Origin: an uncultured Lamprocystis sp. | Lineage (GTDB): Bacteria > Pseudomonadota > Gammaproteobacteria > Chromatiales > Chromatiaceae | NCBI RefSeq assembly: GCF_903933125.1 | Contig: NZ_CAIZIZ010000193.1 | Coordinates: 1 to 57,793 of the forward strand | Length of the DNA stretch: 57,793 nt | Direction of reading: 5' to 3' | Shown: positions 43,106 to 51,295 of the stretch, piece by piece | How positions within the stretch are numbered: position 1 is the first letter of the stretch | Layout: every line of letters begins with the position of its first letter | Made by a program: the position numbers and the translations under genes | The notes under the pieces: model-generated | Told to the model about the DNA's origin: nothing | The model's input: only the letters and a program-made list of their open reading frames with translations | Database searches by the model: none

Positions 43106-45373
43106 ATGCAGTCATCCACTACGCCCGTCATCAAGGATCTGGTACTCGTCGGGGGCGGTCATGCCCATGTGGCCGTGCTGCGCCGTTTCGGCATGAAGCC
43201 GGTGCCGGGGCTGCGTCTCACCCTGATCACCCGTGATGTGCATACCCCCTACTCAGGCATGTTGCCCGGCTACCTGGCCGGTCATTACGACTACGATGCC
43301 TGCCATATCGATCTGGGGCCGCTGGCCCGGTTCGCCGGGGCGCGCCTCTATCATGCCGAAGTCGAGGGCCTGGATGCAGCGAACCGAAGACTCGAGGTCG
43401 CGGGCCGCCCGCCGGTGACCTTCGATCTGCTGTCTATCAACATCGGTTCCCGACCGCGGACCCTGGATGTGCCGGGGGCCGCGGAATTCGCCATCCCGGT
43501 CAAGCCCATCGACGCCTTTCTGGTGCGCTGGGAGGCGCTGATCGCGCGCGTGCTGACCAGTCGCGGCCCCTTTCGCATCGGGGTCGTCGGGGGCGGGGCC
43601 GGCGGAGTGGAAGTGGTGCTCGCCACCCGGCACCGTCTGCGCCAATGTCTGCGCGAGCGCGGGGATGATCCGGCCCGCCTGAGCTTCAGCCTGCTCACCG
43701 CCGGGCCGGTCATCCTGCCGACGCACAACCCCGGCGTGCAGGCCCGCTTTCAGCGTGTGCTCACGGCGCGGGGCATCGCCGTGCTCACCGGGCATCGGGT
43801 GCGGGAGGTGACCGCGACGGCGCTGCTGGCGGAGGGTCAGGCGGCTGTTGCGGTCGACGCGACCCTGTGGGTCACCAGCGCGGCGGCGCCGGCCTGGCCC
43901 GGCGCGGCGGGGCTCGCGGTGACGGATGAGGGCTTCATCCGGGTCGACACGCACCTGCAATCGGTCTCCCACCCCGGTGTCTTCGCCGCCGGGGATGTGG
44001 CCGCGTTGTCCGACCCGCGGCCCAAGTCCGGCGTCTTCGCGGTGCACCAGGGGCCGGTGCTCGCGGAGAATCTGCGGCGCGCCGCGACCGGCCGGCGTCT
44101 GGTCGGCTACCGGCCGCAACGGCGCTTCCTGGGCCTCATCAGCACCGGCGACCGCTATGCGGTGGCCTCGCGCGGCGGCTGGTCGCTGGAGGGAGCCTGG
44201 CTGTGGCGGGCCAAGGACTGGATCGACCGCCGCTTCATGGCGCGCTTCAATGACCTGCCGCGGATGCCGGCGGACCAGACCGCCCCGGCGCTGGCCGCCG
44301 GGCTCGCCGACCAGGCGGCCATCCGCGAGCTGTCCACACTCGCCATGCGCTGCGGCGGCTGTGGCGCCAAGGTCGGCAGCAGCGTGCTGACCAGGGTGAT
44401 GCAGCGGCTGACGGCCGGGACCCGTGCCGATGTGCTGGTGGGTCTGGACGCGCCGGACGACGCGGCGGTGCTGCTGGTGCCGCCCGGCAAGCTGCTGGTG
44501 CAGAGCGTGGACTATTTTCGCGCCTTTCTGGATGACGCCTATCTCTTCGGGCAGATCGCCGCCAATCACGCCCTGGGCGATCTGTTCGCCATGGGCGCCG
44601 AGCCCCAGTCGGTGCTCGCCATTGCCACCGTTCCCTATGGCCTGGAGCGGGTGGTGGAAGAGACCCTGCACGACCTCATGCGCGGCGCCCTGGCCAGTGT
44701 CGGTCCGACCGGCGCCGTGCTGGCCGGCGGGCACTCCAGCGAGGGCGCCGAACTGGCCTTCGGACTCACGGTCAACGGTCTGGTCGATCCCGACACCATC
44801 TGGCGCAAGGGCGGTCTCCAACCCGGCGACTGTCTGATTCTCACCAAACCGCTCGGCACCGGCACCCTGTTCGCTGCGGACATGCGTCGGCAGGCCAAGG
44901 GACGCTGGATCGACGCCGCGCTCGCGTCCATGATCCTCTCCAGCCAAGCCGCCGCGGCCTGCCTGGGGCGCCACGGCGTCACCGCCTGTACCGACGTAAC
45001 CGGCTTTGGGCTCCTGGGCCATCTGGTGGAGATGACCCGCGCCTCCGGCGTGGATGCCGTGCTGGACCTCGCGGCCATCCCCCTGCTGGACGGCGCCGCC
45101 CAGACCGTCGCCGCCGGCATCCTCTCGTCACTCCAGCCCCAGAACCTGCGGCTGCGCCGCGCCGTGCGGGATCTGGAGCAAACCGCCCGGCATCCACTGT
45201 TCCCGCTGCTGTTCGACCCCCAGACCGCCGGCGGACTCCTGGCCGGAGTCCCGGCGCACCAGGCCACCGCCTGCGTCGCCGAACTGCACGCCCGCGGCTA
45301 TCCGGCCGCCCGGATCATCGGGCGCATCGAAGCTGCCGGCGCGGCCGAGGAGCCCATCACTGTCAATCACTGA
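43106..45373 (+). CDS. selD: NDH-2-like flavoprotein fused to selenophosphate synthetase (SelD)
   Basis: 755 residues. Residues 1 to about 390 are a pyridine-nucleotide oxidoreductase: LVGGGHAHVAVLRRFG for FAD, VVGGGAGGVEV for NAD(P)H and VFAAGDVAAL near the flavin. From about 405 there is a complete SelD with catalytic Cys419 and Lys422 in CGGCGAKVG, then GLDAPDDAAVL, NHALGDLFAMGAEPQSVLA and DVTGFGLLGHL. SelD makes selenophosphate from selenide and ATP. The catalytic residue is Cys (TGT), not selenocysteine. Behind senA and egtD it would supply SenB, playing the role of SenC. The flavoprotein half may generate or handle selenide or persulfide; this is inference. Confidence 0.92.
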   Translation: MQSSTTPVIKDLVLVGGGHAHVAVLRRFGMKPVPGLRLTLITRDVHTPYSGMLPGYLAGHYDYDACHIDLGPLARFAGARLYHAEVEGLDAANRRLEVAGRPPVTFDLLSINIGSRPRTLDVPGAAEFAIPVKPIDAFLVRWEALIARVLTSRGPFRIGVVGGGAGGVEVVLATRHRLRQCLRERGDDPARLSFSLLTAGPVILPTHNPGVQARFQRVLTARGIAVLTGHRVREVTATALLAEGQAAVAVDATLWVTSAAAPAWPGAAGLAVTDEGFIRVDTHLQSVSHPGVFAAGDVAALSDPRPKSGVFAVHQGPVLAENLRRAATGRRLVGYRPQRRFLGLISTGDRYAVASRGGWSLEGAWLWRAKDWIDRRFMARFNDLPRMPADQTAPALAAGLADQAAIRELSTLAMRCGGCGAKVGSSVLTRVMQRLTAGTRADVLVGLDAPDDAAVLLVPPGKLLVQSVDYFRAFLDDAYLFGQIAANHALGDLFAMGAEPQSVLAIATVPYGLERVVEETLHDLMRGALASVGPTGAVLAGGHSSEGAELAFGLTVNGLVDPDTIWRKGGLQPGDCLILTKPLGTGTLFAADMRRQAKGRWIDAALASMILSSQAAAACLGRHGVTACTDVTGFGLLGHLVEMTRASGVDAVLDLAAIPLLDGAAQTVAAGILSSLQPQNLRLRRAVRDLEQTARHPLFPLLFDPQTAGGLLAGVPAHQATACVAELHARGYPAARIIGRIEAAGAAEEPITVNH

Positions 45374-45407
45374 ACCAGGGCACCGATCCAACCGAACTCG
45401 CAACGCC

Positions 45408-45428
45408 ATTCCGGCGTCTTCCCGGAAT
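45408..45428. terminator. Hairpin between convergent selD and bioD
   Basis: ATTCCGG-CGTCTTC-CCGGAAT, 7-bp perfect arms with a 7-nt loop, in the 80-bp spacer between convergent stops. There is no clear T-run on either side, so it is a weak or bidirectional terminator at best. Confidence 0.35.
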
Positions 45429-45453
45429 AACGGGGGGTGCTTTTCCAGCCATT

Positions 45454-46146
45454 TCAGGTGAAACGGGTGACGAGTTCCAGCCATTCGGGATGAAGGAGTC
45501 CGGCCAGTGCGTCCGGCACGGGCGCCTCCCGCCAGGGGATGACGCCGAGGCAGGGGGCGTCGAGCCGTGCGGCGAGTGTCGCCAGGTTTTCGGCGCCGGC
45601 TTGCAGTTCGGGGTCGATGCGGTTGCCGACCCAGCCGGCCAATGGGCTGCCTTTGGCGCGGATGCTCTCGGCGGTAAGCAGGGCGTGGTTGAGGCAGCCG
45701 AGTTTGAGTCCGACGACCAGGATGACCGGCAGCGCCAGGGCCTTGGGGAGGTCACTGACCGAGAGTGTGGGGCTCAGGGGGACGCGCCAGCCGCCGACGC
45801 CCTCGACGATGACCAGGTCACACGCGGCGCTCAGGGCACGGTAGGCGTCGGCGATGGTGTCGAGCCTGATCTCGACTCCGGCCCGGCGCGCGGCGATGTG
45901 GGGGGCGATGGGGGGGATGAAGGCGTAGGGGTTGATCAGGTCATAGGGTGCGGCAATGCTGCCTTGCGTCTGGAGGCGCAGGGCGTCGGCATTGCGTGGT
46001 CCCTGGGGGCTCGGGTCACAGCCGGAGGCGACGGGTTTCATGCCGAGCACCCGCACACCGCGTGCCTGCCGGGCGGCCATGAGGGCCAGGCTGATCTCGG
46101 TCTTGCCGCAGTGGGTGTCGGTGCCGGTGACGAAGACGCCGCGCAT
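45454..46146 (-). CDS. bioD: Dethiobiotin synthetase
   Basis: ATP-dependent carboxylation and ring closure of diaminopelargonic acid to dethiobiotin. It is 230 residues. The P-loop is GTDTHCGKTEIS at the N-terminus. The motifs GMKPVASGC and VEGVGGWRVPL are typical, with the Lys of KPVAS contacting substrate. The start at 46146 overlaps the bioC stop by one base. It is the last gene of the biotin operon and converges on selD. Confidence 0.93.
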   Translation of the reverse strand: MRGVFVTGTDTHCGKTEISLALMAARQARGVRVLGMKPVASGCDPSPQGPRNADALRLQTQGSIAAPYDLINPYAFIPPIAPHIAARRAGVEIRLDTIADAYRALSAACDLVIVEGVGGWRVPLSPTLSVSDLPKALALPVILVVGLKLGCLNHALLTAESIRAKGSPLAGWVGNRIDPELQAGAENLATLAARLDAPCLGVIPWREAPVPDALAGLLHPEWLELVTRFT

Positions 46147-47030
46147 CAGGCGCCCTGCCGGCTGCCAACCCGGCCGCCAACCCGACCAATGGCGCTGACG
46201 GGGACGGCAATGCCCCCGGCCATGGGTTTCTGCTGGGGTGCCCAGGCGTGTCCGTAGACGACTTCGTAGCTGGCGGGCAGCCGGCCCTCGCGGCGGCGGT
46301 GTTCGTAGGCGGATTCGAGTGCCGCCAGACGGCGGGGGCCGGTCAGCCCGCGGGGGCGTTCGGCGGTGGCGTTGTGGGCGCCGATGCCTTTCAGGTCTCG
46401 CATCAGATCGCGTAGCCGGGTGTAGGTGACCGTCAGCCGCTCGGTGTCCATCACCGGGTCGGCGAAGCGCGCCCGCACCAGCGCATCGCCCACATCGTGC
46501 ATGTCCGCGAAGGGGCTGACGTGCGAATAGCCGTCGACGCTGGACCAGTCGGCGCGCAATTCCTTGAGCGTATCCGGACCGAAGGTGGTGAACATCAGCA
46601 GGCCGCCGGGCGCCAGCACGCGCAGGCACTCGGTGAAGGCGGCGTCGAGGTCGTTGCACCATTGGAAGGTGGTGTTGGACACAATCAGATCGAAGGCCCC
46701 GTCGGCGAGCGGCAGGCGTTCGGCGTCGCCGCACACACACAGCGGGCGGCGCAGCCAACTGCCGCGGCGGCGGGCATGCAGCAGCATGGGTTGTGCGAAG
46801 TCGAGCGCGATCAGCCGTGCCCGGCGGTAGCGGCGGCGCAGCGCGTCGAGCGCGTAGCCGGTGCCGGCGCCCAGATCCAGCACCCGCCGGGGCTCCAGGC
46901 GCACATAGTCGAGCCGTTCCAGGAGGCGGTCGGCGATCTCCCGTTGCAGCACGGCCGCGGCGTCATAGCCGGGTGCGGCGCGCTCGAATGCGCGGCGGGC
47001 GCGATGTTTGTCGATGGGTGGCGGGGTCAT
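46146..47030 (-). CDS. bioC: Malonyl-ACP O-methyltransferase BioC
   Basis: Methylates the free carboxyl of malonyl-ACP to disguise it for fatty-acid synthesis of pimelate. It is 294 residues. The motifs are RRAFERAAPGYDAAAVLQRE, typical of BioC starts, VLDLGAGTGYALDAL (SAM motif I), FDLIVSNTTFQWC and LMFTTFGPDTLKELR. It lies between bioH (34 nt upstream) and bioD. The C-terminal tail is longer and Gly/Arg-rich compared with E. coli BioC. Confidence 0.93.
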   Translation of the reverse strand: MTPPPIDKHRARRAFERAAPGYDAAAVLQREIADRLLERLDYVRLEPRRVLDLGAGTGYALDALRRRYRRARLIALDFAQPMLLHARRRGSWLRRPLCVCGDAERLPLADGAFDLIVSNTTFQWCNDLDAAFTECLRVLAPGGLLMFTTFGPDTLKELRADWSSVDGYSHVSPFADMHDVGDALVRARFADPVMDTERLTVTYTRLRDLMRDLKGIGAHNATAERPRGLTGPRRLAALESAYEHRRREGRLPASYEVVYGHAWAPQQKPMAGGIAVPVSAIGRVGGRVGSRQGA

Positions 47031-47064
47031 GATGGATTTGTTTCACTCACGAGTGAACGGTTCC

Positions 47065-47877
47065 TCAGACGTCGAGTCCGGCCAGGAATGACTCGATGGC
47101 GTCCGCGGTTTCGCGCGGATGGGAGAGGAAAGGGGCATGGGCCGCGCCCTGGATGACCTGGGTCCGCGCCTTGTCGTTCAGCAATTCCACCCGCGCGGCG
47201 ACGCCCGACGGGACCAGGGTGTCGCGGTCACCGAAGATCCACAGGGACGGACAGCGCAGGTCCGGCAGGGGGCCGCGCAGGTCTTCGTCGCGCAGCAGGT
47301 CGAGTCCGAGCGCCAGGGCGTCCGGGTGGGGCGCCGGGCGCCGGGTCAGTTCATGGCGCAGGGTGCGCAGCACCTCGCGCGCATGGTCGCTCCCGCGGAC
47401 CTGGGTGACCAGGAAGCGGCTCAGGGTTCCGGCGGGGTCCGCGAGCAGGCCGTCATGGAACTGGGCGAGGGTGGACTCGGGCATGGCCGGGGTCCAGTCC
47501 GCGGCGCGGATGAAGCGTGGGGAGGTGGTCATGAGGATGAGCGCGCGCACCCGTTTGGGTGCCCGCAAGGCGGCGGCCAGGGCCACCAGGCCCCCAAGTG
47601 ACCAGCCGAGCCAGACGGCCCGCGGCGGCGCGGCGGCCAGGCAGGCGTCGGCCCAGCGCCACAGGCATCCGTAGCCCGCCGCCCAGGCGGGCTCAAAGGG
47701 GCTTTCGCCGTGGCCGGGGAGCTCGATGCGGTGCTGCACCCGATGGGCGGTGAGGCCCGCGGGCAAGGCGTCCCAAACCGCGGCGTTCATGCCCCAGCCG
47801 TGGAGCAGGACCAGTTCGTTGTCCGCGCTGTTGTCCGGGGTATCGAGGGCGCCGATGACGTCGGCCAAGGTGTTCAT
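47065..47877 (-). CDS. bioH: Pimeloyl-ACP methyl ester carboxylesterase BioH
   Basis: Removes the methyl group from pimeloyl-ACP methyl ester and so ends the BioC cycle. It is a 270-residue alpha/beta hydrolase. The oxyanion segment is [13 protein letters not shown], the nucleophile elbow GWSLGG, the acid [10 protein letters not shown] and the catalytic His in [11 protein letters not shown]. Its start overlaps the bioF stop by 4 nt. The bioH gene inside the operon, rather than unlinked as in E. coli, makes the pimelate module self-contained. Confidence 0.92.
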   Translation of the reverse strand: MNTLADVIGALDTPDNSADNELVLLHGWGMNAAVWDALPAGLTAHRVQHRIELPGHGESPFEPAWAAGYGCLWRWADACLAAAPPRAVWLGWSLGGLVALAAALRAPKRVRALILMTTSPRFIRAADWTPAMPESTLAQFHDGLLADPAGTLSRFLVTQVRGSDHAREVLRTLRHELTRRPAPHPDALALGLDLLRDEDLRGPLPDLRCPSLWIFGDRDTLVPSGVAARVELLNDKARTQVIQGAAHAPFLSHPRETADAIESFLAGLDV

Positions 47878-49118
47878 GCGGACTCCGCGGGGTCGTTCGA
47901 TGGGCGTCGCGTGGCGTTCATAGGCGGCTCGTTCTTATGCTCGGTGGTGGCTGAATCCAGACCGGGCAACACGGCCAGTGCCGTGAGCAGCCGGTCCAGG
48001 TCCGCATCGGTATGGGCGGCACTGAGGGTGACGCGCAGCCGCGCCGTGCCTTCGGGGACCGTGGGCGGGCGGATCGCGGTCACCAGGATGCCGGCCGTTT
48101 CCAGGGCCCGACTCCAGTGCAGGGCGCGGGCGCTGCTGCCGGCCAGGATCGGCTGGATCGGCGTCGCCGAGTCCGCCAGCGGCAGGCCGAGTTGGACCGC
48201 GCCCTGCCGGAAGCGCGCGATCAGCGTGCGCAGCCGTTCACGCCGCCAGTCGTCCCGGCGCGCCAGGGCCAGGCTGACCAGGGTCGCCTCGGCCAGGGCC
48301 GGCGGGGTGGCGGTGGTGTAGATATAGGGGCGGGCACGCTGAATCAGGGTTTCGATCAGGTCGTGCGACCCGGCGACAAAGGCCCCGAAGGTGCCCAGGG
48401 CCTTGCCCAGGGTGCCCATCAGGATCGGCACCTGCCCGGCGCCGAGCCCGCAATGGTCCAGGCTGCCTCGTCCCTCGCGGCCCAGCACACCAAGCCCGTG
48501 GGCGTCGTCGACCAGGAGCCAGGCGCCGGTCCGTGCGGCGATGGCGGCCAGATCGGGCAGGGGCGCCAGGTCGCCGTCCATGCTGAAGACCCCGTCGGTG
48601 GCGATCAGCCGCATCCGCGCGGTCTGCGCGAGCCGCGTGAGTGCCGCGGCATCGGCGTGGGGGTAACGGCGCAGGGTGGCGCGGGCGAGCAGGGCGCCGT
48701 CGAGCAGTGAGGCGTGGTTGCGGCGGTCTTCGAAGACCGTGTCGCCGCGTCCGGCCAGTGCGCTGATGACCCCCAGATTGGCCATATAGCCGGTGGAGAA
48801 CAGCAGCGCGCGCGGATACCCGGTGAATTCGGCCAGGGCCTCTTCCAGGGCCTGGTGCGCGGCGCTATGGCCGTTCACCAGATGGGCGGCGCCGCTGCCG
48901 ACGCCCCAGCGCGCCGCGCCCCGCTGCAGGGCGGCGATGACCTCCGGGTGATTGGCCAGGCCCAGGTAGTCGTTGCTGCAGAAGGCGAGCATGGGCCGGC
49001 CGTCGGTGCTCCCCTGGGGTTGCTGGGGGCCGCCCTGGATGCGCCGCTGCCGATAGAGCCCGGCCGTACGCCGGTGTTCGAGGTCGGCCCTGAGGTCCAA
49101 TGAATCTAAATCAGGCAA
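47874..49118 (-). CDS. bioF: 8-amino-7-oxononanoate synthase BioF
   Basis: PLP enzyme condensing pimeloyl-ACP with alanine. It is 414 residues. The motifs are [42 protein letters not shown] and the PLP-lysine site [11 protein letters not shown]. No ATG or GTG start is available; a TTG at 49118 gives [14 protein letters not shown], and a TTG 18 nt later is the alternative. A C-terminal extension ([16 protein letters not shown]) is longer than usual and overlaps bioH. It lies 33 nt after bioB. Confidence 0.92.
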   Translation of the reverse strand: MPDLDSLDLRADLEHRRTAGLYRQRRIQGGPQQPQGSTDGRPMLAFCSNDYLGLANHPEVIAALQRGAARWGVGSGAAHLVNGHSAAHQALEEALAEFTGYPRALLFSTGYMANLGVISALAGRGDTVFEDRRNHASLLDGALLARATLRRYPHADAAALTRLAQTARMRLIATDGVFSMDGDLAPLPDLAAIAARTGAWLLVDDAHGLGVLGREGRGSLDHCGLGAGQVPILMGTLGKALGTFGAFVAGSHDLIETLIQRARPYIYTTATPPALAEATLVSLALARRDDWRRERLRTLIARFRQGAVQLGLPLADSATPIQPILAGSSARALHWSRALETAGILVTAIRPPTVPEGTARLRVTLSAAHTDADLDRLLTALAVLPGLDSATTEHKNEPPMNATRRPSNDPAESA

Positions 49119-49151
49119 TTGTTGACACCAAGGCGGTGGGACCTCACTTGG

Positions 49152-50177
49152 TCAGGCCGACGCGTGGCCGTGTGGCCGATGACAGCCGCCCGGCTCCTGG
49201 CGTTCCGGTTCCAAGGCTTCGAAGCGCAGGCCCAGGCGCTCGAAGAGCGCGTGATCGCGGTCGGACGCCGCGTTTGGCGTGGTGAGCAGGCGCTCGCCGT
49301 AGAAGACCGAGTTGGCGCCGGCGAAATAGCACAGGGCCTGGAGTTCATCGCTCATGGTCGAGCGTCCGGCGGATAGCCGCACATAGGAACCCGGCATCAG
49401 ACACCGGGCGGCGGCCACGGTGCGGACGAACTCCAGCGGGTCCAGCGGGGCCGTGCCGAAGAGCGGGGTGCCCTCGACCTGAACCAGCAGATTGATCGGG
49501 ACGGACTCGGGGTGCGCCGGCAGGTTGGCGAGTTGGCGCAGCAGTGACGCGCGGTCGCGCCGCGATTCGCCCATCCCGAGGATGCCGCCGCTGCAGGTCT
49601 TCAGGCCCGCGGCGCGCACGTGCTCCAGGGTTTCCAGCCGGTCCTGGTAGGTGCGGGTGCTGATGACCTGACCATAGAACTCGGGGGAGGTGTCCAGATT
49701 GTGGTTGTAGTAATCCAGTCCCGCCGCTTTGAGCCGCAGGGCTTGACCGGCGGTCAGCATGCCGAGGGTGACGCAGGTCTCCAGACCCAGGTCATGGACG
49801 GCGGCCACCATGGCGGCCACCTGGTCCAGGTGTCGGTCGCTCGGGTTGCGCCAGGCCGCGCCCATGCAGAAGCGGGTGGCGCCCTGGGTTTTGGCGTCCC
49901 GAGCCGCGGTCAGCACCGCGTCCAATGGCAGCAGGGGTTCGCGCGGCAGGCCGGTTTCATGGTGCGCGCTCTGGGAGCAGTAACCGCAATCCTCGGGACA
50001 GGCGCCGGTCTTGATGCTCAGGAGGGTGCTGACCTGGACCTGGTTGGGCGCGAAACAGGCGCGATGGACGTGTTGCGCCTGGAGCAGCAGGTCGTTGAAG
50101 GGGAGGTCGAGCAGCGCCTGGACTTCGTCGAGGGTCCAGTCATGACGGAGTTGGGGATGGTCATCGCGAGCGGGCAT
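49152..50177 (-). CDS. bioB: Biotin synthase BioB
   Basis: Radical SAM enzyme that inserts sulfur into dethiobiotin. It is 341 residues. The [4Fe-4S] cysteines are Cys60, Cys64 and Cys67 in [13 protein letters not shown]. The other conserved blocks are [23 protein letters not shown] and [18 protein letters not shown], including the Arg that coordinates the second cluster. I take the ATG at 50177; the long in-frame upstream extension to 50528 covers the promoter. It is the first gene of the operon, behind a sigma70 promoter at 50303-50330. Confidence 0.94.
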   Translation of the reverse strand: MPARDDHPQLRHDWTLDEVQALLDLPFNDLLLQAQHVHRACFAPNQVQVSTLLSIKTGACPEDCGYCSQSAHHETGLPREPLLPLDAVLTAARDAKTQGATRFCMGAAWRNPSDRHLDQVAAMVAAVHDLGLETCVTLGMLTAGQALRLKAAGLDYYNHNLDTSPEFYGQVISTRTYQDRLETLEHVRAAGLKTCSGGILGMGESRRDRASLLRQLANLPAHPESVPINLLVQVEGTPLFGTAPLDPLEFVRTVAAARCLMPGSYVRLSAGRSTMSDELQALCYFAGANSVFYGERLLTTPNAASDRDHALFERLGLRFEALEPERQEPGGCHRPHGHASA

Positions 50178-50302
50178 CTGAATATGGGTCTCTGGTTGGC
50201 CGGGTGTCAGGGCCGGGGTCGGCGCGGGGTTCGCGGTCGTGACGGTTGCCGAAGGCCCGAGACACCGCCGACGCGCGGGCAGGCGCAGGGCGAAAGCCGG
50301 GG

Positions 50303-50330
50303 ATCCTAGCTGACCGGGGGTCGTTGTCAA
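50303..50330 (-). promoter_or_regulatory. sigma70 promoter of the biotin operon
   Basis: On the minus strand, a perfect -35 TTGACA (50325-50330) is followed after 16 nt by -10 TAGGAT (50303-50308). Transcription would start near 50296, about 120 nt before the bioB ATG. The -35 overlaps the left half of a BirA-type operator. Confidence 0.65.
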
Positions 50331-50356
50331 CCTGCGCGGGAGTTTTTGGTTGACGG
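50324..50356. promoter_or_regulatory. BirA-type biotin operator candidate
   Basis: TTGTCAACC (50324-50332), 15 nt, then GGTTGACGG (50348-50356). The half-sites are inverted with 7 of 9 positions complementary. They follow the known BirA operator layout (TTGTAAACC - about 15 nt - GGTTTACAA). It covers the -35 box of the bio promoter, the expected position for biotin-dependent repression. Layout is known from the family; that BirA binds here is inferred. Confidence 0.6.
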
Positions 50357-50541
50357 TGTGGTCGCCGCCGGTCCTGGGGGTACGATCAGCAGCGATAGGG
50401 TTTGCCGGGGCCGGGCCTTTCGGTAGGATGGGCAGAGCGGGAGCGATGCCCATCCTACGCGGGTCTGCGACCACATTATTTTTGACCGCATCCGTCGTCG
50501 GGCTGCTCATCTCAAGCTGGGTCGTCAATCATAGGCACACC

Positions 50542-51000
50542 ATGGAATTCATCATCGACAAAGACGCGGGGCTGATCCCTCATGTGCTCGGGCAGATACT
50601 GGATACCTGTGTCAATGGCATCACGCTGTCCGACCCGAACCAACCCGACAATCCGCTGGTCTATGCCAACGCCGCCTTCGAGCTGATCACCGGCTATGAT
50701 CGCGCGGAGATGCTGGGGCGCAACTGCCGCTTTCTCCAGGGCGACGATCGGAGTCAGCCGCAGGTGCGGCGGATCAGTGAGGCCATTCGCGAGCGCAAGC
50801 GGGTGACCGTCACCCTGCGCAACTACCGCAAGGATGGCACCATGTTTTATAACCGCTTCACCCTGCGGCCGCTGTTCGACAAAGCGGGCCGCCTGATCTA
50901 TTTCCTGGGCATCCAATACGACGTCTCGGAGTCGGTCCGCGCGCGCGATGAACTTGATCGGCTCAATGCCATGCTGGAGCGGCTGGGTGAGGTCTCTTGA
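50542..51000 (+). CDS. Short LOV-domain blue-light photoreceptor
   Basis: 152 residues: a single LOV/PAS core with short N- and C-terminal helices and no effector domain. The flavin-binding signature is GRNCRFLQGDDR, with the photoactive Cys62, followed by IRERKRVTVTLRNYRKDGTMFYN and IQYDVSE (quoted in parts). FMN-cysteinyl adduct formation under blue light is expected. The layout matches the short LOV proteins of Pseudomonas putida (PpSB1/2-LOV). The ATG at 50542 is preceded by an AGG; upstream in-frame sequence is the bio promoter region. It is divergent from bioB; the output partner is unknown. Confidence 0.85.
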   Translation: MEFIIDKDAGLIPHVLGQILDTCVNGITLSDPNQPDNPLVYANAAFELITGYDRAEMLGRNCRFLQGDDRSQPQVRRISEAIRERKRVTVTLRNYRKDGTMFYNRFTLRPLFDKAGRLIYFLGIQYDVSESVRARDELDRLNAMLERLGEVS

Positions 51001-51024
51001 GGGGGCTTCATCATCTCCTCAACC

Positions 51025-51289
51025 GGAGGCCGAGGCTTTACCGGACCAAGCCGCGTGGAAGCGATGACGGCCGGCTAACGGCCATGGAAGGAGCATCAAG
51101 CCACCCCGGAAGAGGAAAGTCCCCCGTGGGAGCGGCGTCCCGCCGCGATGCGGTGCCACGGTGACCGCGAACGCTGCGATGACGCGCCCGGCCCCATCGC
51201 GGCCGGAGGCCGCTCCCACGGGGTCGCTGCGCGACGTTCACGGTAGAGCATCGGCCTCCGGCCTTCTGCGGCCGGAACGGCGATCATGG
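51025..51289. repeat. Repeat family B, copy 3, with outer and inner inverted arms
   Basis: Outer arms GGAGGCCGAGGCTTTACC (from 51025) and GGTAGAGCATCGGCCTCC (to 51260) pair with few mismatches, followed by TTCTGCGGCCGGAACGGCGA. Inner arms are at 51126-51219. The left inner arm reads GCGGCGTCCCGCCGC, like copy 2. The right reads GCGGCCGGAGGCCGC, like copy 1, so this copy is a hybrid. It fills the gap between the LOV gene and the DUF29 gene. Confidence 0.82.
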
Positions 51290-51295
51290 TTTACT

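Noticed and set aside
44345-44371. A selenocysteine codon in SelD
   Set aside because: The catalytic position is TGT (Cys419). No in-frame TGA is present.
43253-45022. A 589-codon minus-strand frame across selD
   Set aside because: Antisense to a well-recognised fusion protein, with His/Gln/Arg-rich composition and no motif.
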